Source: Hymenobacter citatus | GTDB taxonomy: Bacteria; Bacteroidota; Bacteroidia; Cytophagales; Hymenobacteraceae | Assembly (NCBI RefSeq): GCF_014333615.1 | Contig: NZ_JACSCY010000022.1 | Location: 1 to 61,358, forward strand | Length of the DNA: 61,358 nt | Reading direction: 5' to 3' | Shown: one piece after another, positions 1 to 8,182 of the stretch | Layout of the letters: the number at the start of each line of letters is the position of its first letter | How positions within the stretch are numbered: the first letter of the stretch is position 1 | Translations under genes and position numbers: made by a program | Notes under the pieces: generated by a model | Told to the model about the DNA's origin: nothing | The model's input: the letters and a program-made list of their open reading frames with translations, nothing else | The model's database searches: none

Positions 1-66
1 CAAAGGTCCATAAAACAGAGGGCCCGCTGCATATATGCAGCGGGCCCTCTGTTTTATGGACCTTTG
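1..66. terminator. 66-bp perfect palindrome, probable bidirectional terminator
   Basis: Two 33-base arms are exact reverse complements with no spacer. The GC core (GGGCCCGCTGCATA and its complement) is flanked by an A-tract on one side and a T-tract on the other, so it can act as an intrinsic terminator in both directions. It lies 15 bp beyond the tsf stop codon on the minus strand. It touches the window edge, so it may extend or serve a convergent gene outside. Confidence 0.8.
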
Positions 67-81
67 CAGTCTCAAGCGTAG

Positions 82-918
82 TTATGCAATAGCAACACGC
101 TTAAAGTCAGTTACAGTCATGCCTTTGTTGGTCTTGTCGAGTAACTGAGCGATAGTAACGGAGTTGTCTTTCACGAACTCCTGGTTGAGCAGAGTATTCT
201 CCTTATAAAACTTATTGAGCTTGCCTTGGGCAATTTTTTCCAGCATAGCTTCAGGCTTACCTTCAGCACGAGCTTGCTCCTTGCCAATCTCAATTTCGCG
301 CTCTACAGTAGCCGAGTCTACACCGTCTTTGTCGACAGCAACAGGCTTCATGGCTACAATTTGCATCGCTACATCGCGGCCTACTTCGTTGGTGTTAGCG
401 TCACCTACGTTCTTAAGGCCTACTAGTACACCCTTTTTGTTATCAGAGTGGATGTAAGAAGCAACTTTCTCAGCCGTCAGCGTTTCGTAGGCTACTACAT
501 CTAGCTTCTCGCCAATCTTGCCCATCAGGTCGGTGATGTGCTCTTGCAGCGAGCGACCATCTTCCTGCTTAGCAGCCAGCAGATCTTCTTTAGTACCAGC
601 GTCCGACTTCACAGCTGAGTCCAGCACTTGTTGCGCCAGCTTACGGAAGTCTTCTACCTTAGCTACCGGCTCGGTTTCGCAAGCCAAAGCTACCAACTTA
701 CCAGTGGTGCCGTCTTCGCTTACGCTTACCAGTACTACGCCTTCAGCGGTAGCATTCTCGGCACGCTTATCAGCAATTTTCTGACCCTGCTTGCGCAAAA
801 TGTCGCGGGCGGCTTCAAAATCGCCGTCTGCTTCGGTCAGTGCTTTCTTGCAATCCATCATGCCCGCGCCGGTCATAGCGCGCAGCTTGTTCACGTCTTG
901 GGCGGTAATTGCTGCCAT
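82..918 (-). CDS. tsf: Elongation factor Ts
   Basis: Cytoplasmic guanine-nucleotide exchange factor that recycles EF-Tu during translation. The 278-residue product opens with the family signature near residues 15-32 (TGAGMMDCKKALTEADGD: UBA-like domain and EF-Tu contact) and continues through the two-part EF-Ts core. Its length is normal for Bacteroidota. It is the last gene of the minus-strand block rplM-rpsI-rpsB-tsf. A 208-bp gap containing a hairpin separates it from rpsB, so its level may be set by read-through or by its own promoter. Confidence 0.97.
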   Translation of the reverse strand: MAAITAQDVNKLRAMTGAGMMDCKKALTEADGDFEAARDILRKQGQKIADKRAENATAEGVVLVSVSEDGTTGKLVALACETEPVAKVEDFRKLAQQVLDSAVKSDAGTKEDLLAAKQEDGRSLQEHITDLMGKIGEKLDVVAYETLTAEKVASYIHSDNKKGVLVGLKNVGDANTNEVGRDVAMQIVAMKPVAVDKDGVDSATVEREIEIGKEQARAEGKPEAMLEKIAQGKLNKFYKENTLLNQEFVKDNSVTIAQLLDKTNKGMTVTDFKRVAIA

Positions 919-1064
919 TCTTCGTGTATGTTTAGGAGTTGGGTGATACTATTGTAAATGAATTGCACTCTATATGCGTGTTCTGAGCAGGTAGTGCAAA
1001 AGTCTTGCAAAGCCCCCCGAGTCTGCCATATCGGCACATGCCCTGGGTTGCCTACCTAAAAGAA

Positions 1065-1104
1065 AGAGGGAACACCGGAGCCGAGTGCTTCGCATGTTCC
1101 CTCT
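1065..1104 (-). terminator. Hairpin between rpsB and tsf
   Basis: The 10-base arms AGAGGGAACA (1065-1074) and TGTTCCCTCT (1095-1104) pair. On the minus strand they are followed by a T-rich stretch (TTCTTTTAGG). It lies 22 bp after the rpsB stop and about 147 bp before the tsf start, so it could terminate or attenuate rpsB transcription. Confidence 0.6.
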
Positions 1105-1126
1105 CACTCAATCAATGGGCTTGAGC

Positions 1127-1894
1127 CTATTCGTCGGCAGCTTGTTTTTCCTGGATGCCTTCGTCTTCCGACTGCTTCCGGTCAGACTCTTCTTTGTCTA
1201 CCTTCCGCTCCGACAAGCCATCTTCGATAGCTTTGCCAATCACACCGATAATCAGCGATACCGATTTCGAGGCGTCATCGTTAGCCGGAATCGGGAAGTC
1301 TACCAGCTCGGGGTTGGAGTTGGTGTCCACGATAGCGAATACCGGAATGTTCAGCTTTTGGGCTTCCTTCACGGCAATGTGCTCGCGCTTCACGTCTACT
1401 ACGAACAGCGCAGCGGGTAGGCGGCTCAGGTCGGCGATGCCGCCCAGTACACGCTCCAGCTTCTCACGCTCGCGTGACATCATCAGCTTCTCGCGCTTAG
1501 CAAGTGCTGCGTAGGCCGTGTTTTCCTTCACCATCTTGTCGATGGTGCTCATTTTCTTCAGCGACTTGCGTACGGTAGCGAAGTTGGTGAGCATACCACC
1601 CAGCCAACGGTCGGTTACGTACGGCATTTTGAGGCGCTTGGCCTCTTCCGTTACGATTTCCTGCGCTTGCTTTTTGGTAGCTACGAACAACACTTTCCGG
1701 CCCGATTTAGCAATCTGACGGATAGCAGCCGCAGCCTGATCCAGCGAAACGAGGGTCTTGTTCAGGTCGATGATATGGATGCCGTTCTTCTCCATGAAGA
1801 TGTACGGCGCCATTTTCGGATCCCACTTGCGCGTAAGGTGACCAAAGTGGGCACCTGCATCAAGCAGTTCTTTATATGTGGTGGTCTGAGCCAT
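1127..1894 (-). CDS. rpsB: 30S ribosomal protein S2
   Basis: Small-subunit ribosomal protein. The 255-residue product has the S2 signatures: an N-terminal KELLDAGAHFGHLTRKWDPK segment, RWLGGMLTNF near residues 97-106, and the FVVDVKREHIAVKEA / FAIVDTNSNPELVDFPIPANDDA region. The C-terminal tail is acidic and charged (SERKVDKEESDRKQSEDEG), as is common in this phylum. It starts 21 bp after rpsI stops, consistent with co-transcription. Confidence 0.97.
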   Translation of the reverse strand: MAQTTTYKELLDAGAHFGHLTRKWDPKMAPYIFMEKNGIHIIDLNKTLVSLDQAAAAIRQIAKSGRKVLFVATKKQAQEIVTEEAKRLKMPYVTDRWLGGMLTNFATVRKSLKKMSTIDKMVKENTAYAALAKREKLMMSREREKLERVLGGIADLSRLPAALFVVDVKREHIAVKEAQKLNIPVFAIVDTNSNPELVDFPIPANDDASKSVSLIIGVIGKAIEDGLSERKVDKEESDRKQSEDEGIQEKQAADE

Positions 1895-1915
1895 GATAAG
1901 GATTCCTCTGGAAGA

Positions 1916-2302
1916 TTAGCGTTTCGAGAACTGGAACGAACGACGAGCTTTGCGCTTACCGAATTTCTTGCGTTCCACCATGCGCGGGTCGCGGGTCAAG
2001 AAGCCTTCTTTCTTCAACGCCGGACGAACCTCTGCGTTGTCGCCTACGAGGGCTTTCGAGATGGCCAGACGGATAGCCTCAGCCTGAGCCGAGATGCCGC
2101 CGCCGCGCACGTTTACCTTGATGTCGTACTGACCGACTTGCTCGATCGTCGCCAAAGGCTGGTTCACGATGTTTTCCAGGAGCTCGTTACCGAAGTACGA
2201 TTTCATGTCCCGGCCATTGATAGTGATATTCCCTTGCCCGGCTTGCATGTAGATGCGCGCCACCGAGGTTTTTCTTCTACCAGAGGTGTTGGAAATTTCC
2301 AT
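1916..2302 (-). CDS. rpsI: 30S ribosomal protein S9
   Basis: Small-subunit ribosomal protein whose C-terminal tail reaches the decoding centre. The 128-residue product starts SGRRKTSVARIYMQAG and ends in the basic KKFGKRKARRSFQFSKR tail, both diagnostic of S9. It follows rplM by 41 bp on the minus strand; rplM-rpsI is a conserved bacterial pair. Confidence 0.97.
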   Translation of the reverse strand: MEISNTSGRRKTSVARIYMQAGQGNITINGRDMKSYFGNELLENIVNQPLATIEQVGQYDIKVNVRGGGISAQAEAIRLAISKALVGDNAEVRPALKKEGFLTRDPRMVERKKFGKRKARRSFQFSKR

Positions 2303-2343
2303 TAATAGAATACGATTAGAGAAAAAGGAAAGCCTTGTATGGC

Positions 2344-2796
2344 TTACAGGTGCTTAAGATCAACAGCTTTGGGCTGCTGGGCTGCGTGAGGATGCTCGGC
2401 GCCGGCATACACGAACAGGTTGCGGAATTGCTCCGAACCCAAACGGTTGCCTTGCAGCATGCCTTTCACAGCGTGCTCGATTACGCGAGTCGAGTCTTTG
2501 GCTTTCTTGTCGCGCAGGTTGATGCGTTTCTGGCCGCCGGGGTAGCCCGAGTGCGTGAGGTAGATTTTGTCGGTCAGCTTCTTGCCCGTAACGCGCAGCT
2601 TGTCAGCGTTAACAACAATAACGTTGTCGCCGCAGTCCGAGTTGGGCGTGAACGAGGGCTTGTGCTTGCCGCGCAGGATGTTGGCAACTTGGCTGGCCAA
2701 ACGGCCCAGCGTAGCGTCACCAGCATCAATCACGACCCAGCCCTTATTGGCGTTGGCTTTGTTGACGGAAATCGTCTTGAAGCTCAGATGATCCAT
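2344..2796 (-). CDS. rplM: 50S ribosomal protein L13
   Basis: Early-assembly large-subunit protein. The 150-residue product carries WVVIDAGDATLGRLASQVANILRGK and the YxHSGYPGG-type motif (YLTHSGYPGGQK) typical of L13. It is the first gene of the ribosomal block and has a near-consensus promoter about 65 bp upstream. Confidence 0.97.
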   Translation of the reverse strand: MDHLSFKTISVNKANANKGWVVIDAGDATLGRLASQVANILRGKHKPSFTPNSDCGDNVIVVNADKLRVTGKKLTDKIYLTHSGYPGGQKRINLRDKKAKDSTRVIEHAVKGMLQGNRLGSEQFRNLFVYAGAEHPHAAQQPKAVDLKHL

Positions 2797-2860
2797 TGAT
2801 GAGTTGAGTAAACGTTTGAAAATGGGGCATGAACCGAATACGGTTCGGGAAAAACGGACA

Positions 2861-2890
2861 CAAAGTTACCGTTTTTCGGGCAGGAAGCAA
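2861..2890 (-). promoter_or_regulatory. Promoter of the rplM operon
   Basis: On the minus strand a -33 element TTG (2890-2888) is separated by exactly 19 bp from a -7 element TAACTTTG (2868-2861). This matches the Bacteroidota consensus TTG-N19-21-TAnnTTTG. It predicts a leader of roughly 60 nt before the rplM start. Confidence 0.85.
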
Positions 2891-2974
2891 ACGATGCTAT
2901 AAAGTTTTGTGTGTGAAAGCCATAGCGTTGCATCCAAGGCCACTTTTTAGGAAGTGCGCTTAAGCTGCTAGTGG

Positions 2975-3688
2975 CTACTGATACTGCCGTAGTGTATCCA
3001 CCAGCACCCGGAAATCTTTGGGGTAGGAAGCCTCAATGGTGACTGGCTCACCGTCCATTTTAGCAAAGGTGAGCTGGCGGGCATGCAGGGCAAAGCGCTT
3101 GATAAAGGGCTGCTCTTCCTCACCTTCCTTCACATTGAACTTGCGCTTTAGTGAGGACAGGTAGAATTCTTCGCCGCCGTACAGTCTGTCGGCCACAATG
3201 GGAGCCTGCAAAAACATTAGGTGCAGGCGAATCTGGTGCATGCGGCCGGTAACGGGTACGCACTGCACCAGTGTGTGACGGGCAAAGGCTTCGAGGGTAG
3301 TAAAATAGGTTTCGGCAGGCTTACCCTTGAATGCCAGGCGCGCTTTGCCTTTCGAGGTAGTTTCGATTTTGCGGTCTACCAACAGATTGTCGAAGTGGTG
3401 CGCGCCCCAGGCTACGGCGTGGTAGAGCTTGTTTACCTCCCGATTTTCAAATTGCATGGAGAGGTGACGGTAGGCCGCCGGGTTTTTGGCCAGCGCTAGC
3501 GCGCCCGATGTTTCTTTATCTAGACGGTGGCAGGCCTGTACATCGTCGGCGTACTCGCGGGCCATGCGCAGGATATTATTGGCGCCACCAAAACGCTCGT
3601 CGAGGGTAGCTAAGAACGGCGGCTTGTTGATGACGATGTAGTCCTCGTCTTCAAACAGAATCAGGTCTTGAAAATCAATATGCTTCAT
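2975..3688 (-). CDS. RluA-family RNA pseudouridine synthase
   Basis: Isomerises specific uridines in rRNA or tRNA to pseudouridine. The catalytic motif HRLDKETSG is present, with the active Asp at residue 57 of this start, followed by the MHQIRLHLMFLQAPIVADRLYGG block of the RluA/RluD family. No S4 domain precedes the catalytic domain. An in-frame ATG 30 bp upstream (3718) is possible; the chosen start gives the usual N-terminus leading into the DEDYIVINKP strand. It follows the histidine kinase gene on the same strand by a short gap and may be its last operon member. The target nucleotide cannot be deduced. Confidence 0.88.
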   Translation of the reverse strand: MKHIDFQDLILFEDEDYIVINKPPFLATLDERFGGANNILRMAREYADDVQACHRLDKETSGALALAKNPAAYRHLSMQFENREVNKLYHAVAWGAHHFDNLLVDRKIETTSKGKARLAFKGKPAETYFTTLEAFARHTLVQCVPVTGRMHQIRLHLMFLQAPIVADRLYGGEEFYLSSLKRKFNVKEGEEEQPFIKRFALHARQLTFAKMDGEPVTIEASYPKDFRVLVDTLRQYQ

Positions 3689-3729
3689 TACACTACGAAG
3701 GTAGCGGGAAGCGCGCATATCCTGTTAGT

Positions 3730-4809
3730 CTACCCCTGCTCCGACGGTTGTGCGGCGCGCCTCAACTTAGGCTTTGGTAGCTTAAACTCGAAAGTGGTGC
3801 CTTGGCCTGGCTCACTGTGCAAGCGCAACGCCGACTTATGGCCTTCAACAATATGCTTGCTAATAGCCAGCCCCAGGCCCGTACCGCCCGAGTTGCGCGA
3901 ACGACTTTTCTCGATGCGGTAGAATCGTTCGAACACCCGGTGATGGTGTTGCTTGGCAATGCCTTCTCCATCGTTGTGCACGGCAATGCGTACTGCTTTC
4001 GTGGTTTCGGCAAGGTGCACAGCTACGTGACCATTCTCCTGTCCGTATTTGATGCCGTTGTCGATGAGGTTGATCAGCACTTGACGAATGCGGTTGCGGT
4101 CGGCCAGTACTAATAGCTCTGCGTCGGTAAGGGTAGGAGGAATTAACTCCAGCGTTACGCCCCGTTGGGCGGCCGTTAGCTCCAGCTGCTCAAAGATATC
4201 GAGCACCAACTGCACTACGTTGAAGCGCTGGCGGCGCATCTGCACCACGCCTTTCTCCAACTGCGAAATCGTGACAAGGTCCTGTACTAAATCGTTGAGA
4301 GCATCGAGGCTGCTGGCTGCTTTGGCCAGAAACTTTCGCTGGGTCACTTCGTCTATATCCTCGTCGTCTAAGATGGTGTGCACGAAGCCCTGAGCCGCAA
4401 AAATGGGCGTTTTCAACTCGTGCGATACGTCGGCCAGAAACTCGCGGCGCAGCACTTGCAGGCGTTTCAGCTCGTCTATTTCCTGCTGCTTGCGGGCTGC
4501 CATCTGCAAAATCTCGTCGCGGAGGCGCTTGAGGGGTTCGGGGCGAAACAGAAATTTGTTGGAGAGCTTGCGCAACTCCTTGCGCTTAATCATTTCCAAC
4601 CCGGAGTAAATCGTGTTGATTTCCCGAAAAATGAGGGCTTCAAAGGATAAGTAAACCAGCAGAAAACACGCCGCCACCGTAATGCCCGCTGTCAAGAATG
4701 CATCCTGAAACTCTAGCTGTGGCGCATAAACGGCCAAAGCCGTAAGCACGCCAGCTACGAGCAGAGAAATGAGGATGGCAATAGTGCGCGAGGACAAATG
4801 AATTCTCAA
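3730..4809 (-). CDS. Sensor histidine kinase (PhoR-like)
   Basis: Membrane-bound kinase of a two-component system. Two N-terminal membrane segments (about residues 9-29 and 38-58) enclose a very short periplasmic loop, so it probably senses within the membrane or through a partner. A HAMP-like/coiled linker leads to the H-box FLADVSHELKTPI (His130), N-box LINLIDNGIKYG (Asn251), a G1-type HNDGEG, the F-box RVFERFYRI and the G2 box GGTGLGLAI. It lies downstream of the response regulator gene, separated by 179 bp holding a repeat element. The signal is unknown. Confidence 0.92.
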   Translation of the reverse strand: MRIHLSSRTIAILISLLVAGVLTALAVYAPQLEFQDAFLTAGITVAACFLLVYLSFEALIFREINTIYSGLEMIKRKELRKLSNKFLFRPEPLKRLRDEILQMAARKQQEIDELKRLQVLRREFLADVSHELKTPIFAAQGFVHTILDDEDIDEVTQRKFLAKAASSLDALNDLVQDLVTISQLEKGVVQMRRQRFNVVQLVLDIFEQLELTAAQRGVTLELIPPTLTDAELLVLADRNRIRQVLINLIDNGIKYGQENGHVAVHLAETTKAVRIAVHNDGEGIAKQHHHRVFERFYRIEKSRSRNSGGTGLGLAISKHIVEGHKSALRLHSEPGQGTTFEFKLPKPKLRRAAQPSEQG

Positions 4810-4846
4810 GGGAAAAAGAAAAGGGAGCTATGGGGTGAAAACGAGG

Positions 4847-4960
4847 CATGCTGAACGCTGCGTTAGCGAGTAAAGCGGCTCTAGGTCAAGATAATAATTC
4901 CTGTAATTTGAATTACTACCAATAGAGATGCTTTGGCTCCGCTACGCTGCGCTCAGCATG
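4847..4960. repeat. Degenerate stem-loop repeat
   Basis: CATGCTGAACGCTGCG near 4847 and CGCTGCGCTCAGCATG near 4945 are imperfect inverted copies with an AT-rich spacer. The ends resemble the GAGCGCAGCG core of the stem-loop repeats at 36109 and 61274, so this may be a decayed member of that family. It fills the gap between the response regulator and kinase genes. Confidence 0.45.
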
Positions 4961-4988
4961 AAATTCTAAAAACTGGGCTAGGATAGGG

Positions 4989-5804
4989 CTAGTCGGCGTT
5001 GAACTTGTAGCCTACCCCTTTGATGGTTTGGATGTGGTGGTCGCCTACCTTCTCGCGCACTTTGCGCACGTGCACGTCTACGGTGCGAGCCAGCACAAAC
5101 ACATCGTTGCCCCAGATATTCTGAAGCAGCTCGTCGCGGTTGAACACTTTATGGGGCGAAGCAGCCAGAAAAGCCAGTAGCTCGAATTCCTTCTTGGGCA
5201 GGATGATTTTACGGCCATCTTGGTACACGGCAAAGCCTGTGCGGTCAATAGTCAGGCCATTGATTTCGATGGTGGCGCTGGCCTGCTGCGGGTCTTGGTC
5301 GCGGCGCACGAAGGCAGCCAGACGGCTCATGAGAGCACGTGGTTTGATGGGCTTATTGATGAAATCATCGGCGCCGGCCTCAAACGCAGCTACTTCCGAA
5401 AACTCCTCGGCGCGGGCCGTCAGGAAAATAATATAAGCGTCCTTGAAGCGCGGTTGCTCGCGTAGCTGGCGGCATGCGGCGATGCCATCTAAGTGCGGCA
5501 TCATTACGTCGAGCAGGATGATATCGGGACCAAAATCGGTGGCGATTTCCAGCGCTTGGCGGCCATCGGCGGCCGAGGCCACTTCGTACCCCTCTTTGCG
5601 AAGGTTGTACTCCAGTAGCTCAACAATGTCTGGGTCGTCATCGACAACGAGAATGCGATAGGCGTTGGAAGCAGAAGTAGCGTGCACAGGGCGAGGCGGT
5701 TTGGGGTAGAATAGAACGCGGGCCGACAGGCCAACGCGGCGGTGGGAGGTAGGAGGAGAAAGGACGTTTTTGCGGGCTGGCAGTGTCTTAACCGTTGATG
5801 CCAA
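4989..5804 (-). CDS. OmpR/PhoB-family response regulator
   Basis: DNA-binding partner of the adjacent kinase. The receiver domain (about residues 50-165) has the acidic pocket VVDDD, the phospho-acceptor Asp99 in LLDVMMP, the Thr of FLTARAE and the Lys of NKPIKP. A winged-helix domain follows (residues about 175-270; DELLQNIWG, RTVDVHVRKVREKVG, IKGVGYKF). A 48-residue basic, Ser/Pro-rich N-terminal extension is unusual for this family. An in-frame GTG at 5687 would give a normal length, so the annotated start is uncertain. Confidence 0.9.
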   Translation of the reverse strand: MASTVKTLPARKNVLSPPTSHRRVGLSARVLFYPKPPRPVHATSASNAYRILVVDDDPDIVELLEYNLRKEGYEVASAADGRQALEIATDFGPDIILLDVMMPHLDGIAACRQLREQPRFKDAYIIFLTARAEEFSEVAAFEAGADDFINKPIKPRALMSRLAAFVRRDQDPQQASATIEINGLTIDRTGFAVYQDGRKIILPKKEFELLAFLAASPHKVFNRDELLQNIWGNDVFVLARTVDVHVRKVREKVGDHHIQTIKGVGYKFNAD

Positions 5805-5862
5805 GGGAGGGGAGCATTAAAAGTGAAACGGACTCGACGGGCCGTTTGCGCCGCCGAACTAC

Positions 5863-5892
5863 AAAAAAAGCGGCCCCAACGGAGTCGCTTTT
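5863..5892 (-). terminator. Intrinsic terminator after the DUF3108 gene
   Basis: On the minus strand AGCGACTCC and GGGGCCGCT form a short stem around GTT, followed immediately by seven T residues. It lies 8 bp beyond the stop of the DUF3108 gene. Confidence 0.75.
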
Positions 5893-5900
5893 CCTTACAA

Positions 5901-6728
5901 TCAATTAGAGGCTACCAAGTTCAATCGATTTTTAAGACCTTGATATTTATACATATCCACTTTCACGGAGCCAACAAACATTTCGGCCTGGATCAGGACC
6001 GGGATTTTGTTGCGGTCATCAGAGAGGTACACCGAAATGGCGTTTTCGCCACGAAAGAGCTTGTTGCTGGGCATCTTGGGCACTAGCCGAAGTGCACGCA
6101 CAGTGCCAGCTTTGGTTTCCACCGTTTCGCGCCCTTTGTAGATAACGTCCATGCTAAACACTTCGTCGTCGAAAAAGCCCTGTACCCGGATAACCTCACC
6201 GGGTCGGTGCTGGTCAAAATTAATAGTTCGCAGGAAATAAACCCCGCTCACAATATCCTGTACATTGCTTGGTACCTTAAAGGTACCGCGTTTTACATCA
6301 TTCTTATCTTTTTTATACGACTCGACAGAGGCCACGGCACGGGTGTGGTCGAAGTCCACGGTTTCGCGTTTGCGGTAGTGGTTTTCTTCAATGTTGCGGA
6401 AAAAACGCTGTGGCCGGATGGTAGCCGTATCAATGTAGGAGCGCCAGGTGTCCCGGATGCGCAGAAAAAAATCGAAGGAGCCCAGCGTACGGCCCGTAAC
6501 GGTAGCCTGGTAACACGGCCGGTTGTTCACGCGGTGAATATTATCGGCTACCTCAATGGTGGCTTCGGCAGCATTAATCAGACCATAGTGTACCTTATAA
6601 CTGAGCACTTCACCACTGGTGAAGCTGCTATTGGATACGGTACGGGTAGCCTCCGTTAGTTGAAAAGCAGAAAGGCCCAAACCAGCGAAAAGCAGCAGAC
6701 AAACGTAGTAAAACCATCGACGGGACAT
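5901..6728 (-). CDS. DUF3108 domain-containing secreted protein
   Basis: Function unknown; DUF3108 proteins are predicted periplasmic proteins. The start at 6728 (MSRRWFYY...) gives a standard signal peptide (hydrophobic VCLLLFAGLGLSAF). An ATG 54 bp upstream exists, but a -7-like TAGCTTTG at 6787-6780 would place the transcript start inside that longer version. Motifs supporting the family are SGEVLSYKVHYGLINAAEATIEV, the strand pattern around FFLRIRDTWRSYIDTATIRPQRF, and the GVYFLRT region. It stands alone between recA and the two-component genes. Confidence 0.75.
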   Translation of the reverse strand: MSRRWFYYVCLLLFAGLGLSAFQLTEATRTVSNSSFTSGEVLSYKVHYGLINAAEATIEVADNIHRVNNRPCYQATVTGRTLGSFDFFLRIRDTWRSYIDTATIRPQRFFRNIEENHYRKRETVDFDHTRAVASVESYKKDKNDVKRGTFKVPSNVQDIVSGVYFLRTINFDQHRPGEVIRVQGFFDDEVFSMDVIYKGRETVETKAGTVRALRLVPKMPSNKLFRGENAISVYLSDDRNKIPVLIQAEMFVGSVKVDMYKYQGLKNRLNLVASN

Positions 6729-6862
6729 ACGGAACGGCGGGGTTGTTTTCAGCTGGTACGTATTCAAAAGCGGTGCCAGCAAAGCTACATAACATACGAA
6801 CGCGCCGCTAGCTTAGTGCGCGAGTACTTAATAGGTGCAATAGGAAAACGCAGCGGAATACG

Positions 6863-6895
6863 AAAAAGCCCCATAACCACTGGTTATGGGGCTTT
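6863..6895. terminator. Terminator downstream of recA
   Basis: AAAGCCCCATAACCA (6865-6879) and TGGTTATGGGGCTTT (6881-6895) are perfect inverted copies with A/T tails on both sides. It lies 28 bp past the recA stop on the minus strand. Confidence 0.85.
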
Positions 6896-6923
6896 GTGCT
6901 CTAAATGAGGTTGGGAGTAACGC

Positions 6924-8018
6924 CTACTCGGCCAGCACTTCGTCGTCCTCGTCTACCGTGCGGTCTTCGGGGATGGCAGCTAGAGCGGCTTCGGGCTCAC
7001 CCTTCACCATCTGACGGATCTTGGCTTCGATTTCGTTGGCCAGCTCCTCGTTGTCGTGCAGGATGGTTTTCACGCCTTCGCGGCCCTGACCGAGCCGGTC
7101 GCCGTTGTAGGAGAACCACGAGCCCGACTTGGCAATAATGCCCATATCTACGCCCAGGTCCAGAATCTCACCGATTTTGGAGATACCTTCGCCATAGATA
7201 ATATCGAATTCAATCACCTTGAAGGGTGGTGCTACCTTGTTTTTCACCACTTTTACCTTGGTGCGGTTGCCGGTGATGTTGTCCTTGTCCTCCTTGATCT
7301 GGCCAATACGACGAATATCGAGGCGCACAGAAGCATAGAATTTCAGGGCGTTACCACCAGTGGTGGTTTCGGGGTTACCGAACATTACGCCGATTTTCTC
7401 GCGCAGCTGGTTGATAAAAATGCAGCAGCAGCCGGTTTTGTTGATGGTACCGGTGAGCTTACGCAAAGCCTGCGACATCAGACGCGCGTGCAGACCCATT
7501 TTTGAGTCGCCCATGTCGCCTTCCAGTTCGCCTTTCGGCACCAGGGCAGCTACGGAGTCAATTACGCAAATGTCGATGGCACCGGAGGAAATCAGCTGAT
7601 CGGCAATTTCCAGGGCTTGCTCGCCATTGTCGGGCTGGGCGATGAGCAGGTTTTCGGTGTCGATACCCAGCTTCTCGGCGTAGCTCTTATCAAAGGCGTG
7701 CTCAGCGTCGATAAAGGCCGCGATGCCGCCTTTCTTCTGTGCCTCCGCAATGCAGTGCATAGTGAGGGTAGTCTTACCCGACGATTCAGGGCCGTAAATC
7801 TCGACAATACGACCTTTGGGCAAGCCGCCAATACCGAGGGCAATATCCAGGCCTAGGGAGCCGGTGCTGATGGCCGGAATGTCGACAACTTTGTTGTCGC
7901 TGAGCTTCATCACGGTGCCTTTGCCGAACGACTTGTCCAGCTTTTCCATCGTGAGTTGCAGGGCCTTTCTTTTTTCAACGGCCGGATCGGCGACGACTTT
8001 CTCTGTGGTTGCAGCCAT
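6924..8018 (-). CDS. recA: Recombinase RecA
   Basis: Strand-exchange protein for homologous recombination and SOS co-protease. The 364-residue product has Walker A GPESSGKTT (residues about 76-84), Walker B CVIDSVAAL, and the diagnostic segments INQLREKIGVMFGNPETTTGGNALKFYASVRLDIRR (split here only for description). The C-terminal tail is acidic (EDRTVDEDDEVLAE), as in other RecA proteins. It is monocistronic with its own terminator. Confidence 0.98.
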   Translation of the reverse strand: MAATTEKVVADPAVEKRKALQLTMEKLDKSFGKGTVMKLSDNKVVDIPAISTGSLGLDIALGIGGLPKGRIVEIYGPESSGKTTLTMHCIAEAQKKGGIAAFIDAEHAFDKSYAEKLGIDTENLLIAQPDNGEQALEIADQLISSGAIDICVIDSVAALVPKGELEGDMGDSKMGLHARLMSQALRKLTGTINKTGCCCIFINQLREKIGVMFGNPETTTGGNALKFYASVRLDIRRIGQIKEDKDNITGNRTKVKVVKNKVAPPFKVIEFDIIYGEGISKIGEILDLGVDMGIIAKSGSWFSYNGDRLGQGREGVKTILHDNEELANEIEAKIRQMVKGEPEAALAAIPEDRTVDEDDEVLAE

Positions 8019-8182
8019 GTGAGGGTAGGTTATAAAAAGTACTTACGTTTGGTGAAAATTACGCTTTTTCTGGCTGCCCGTCAAGCTCAGACCTGCCCGG
8101 CAAAATCCGTGGCAGCGCTCATCTGGGGCAGCTTTTTCTAACACCCGACCCTGGCTTTTCGTGCCACCGCGCCGATAAATAT

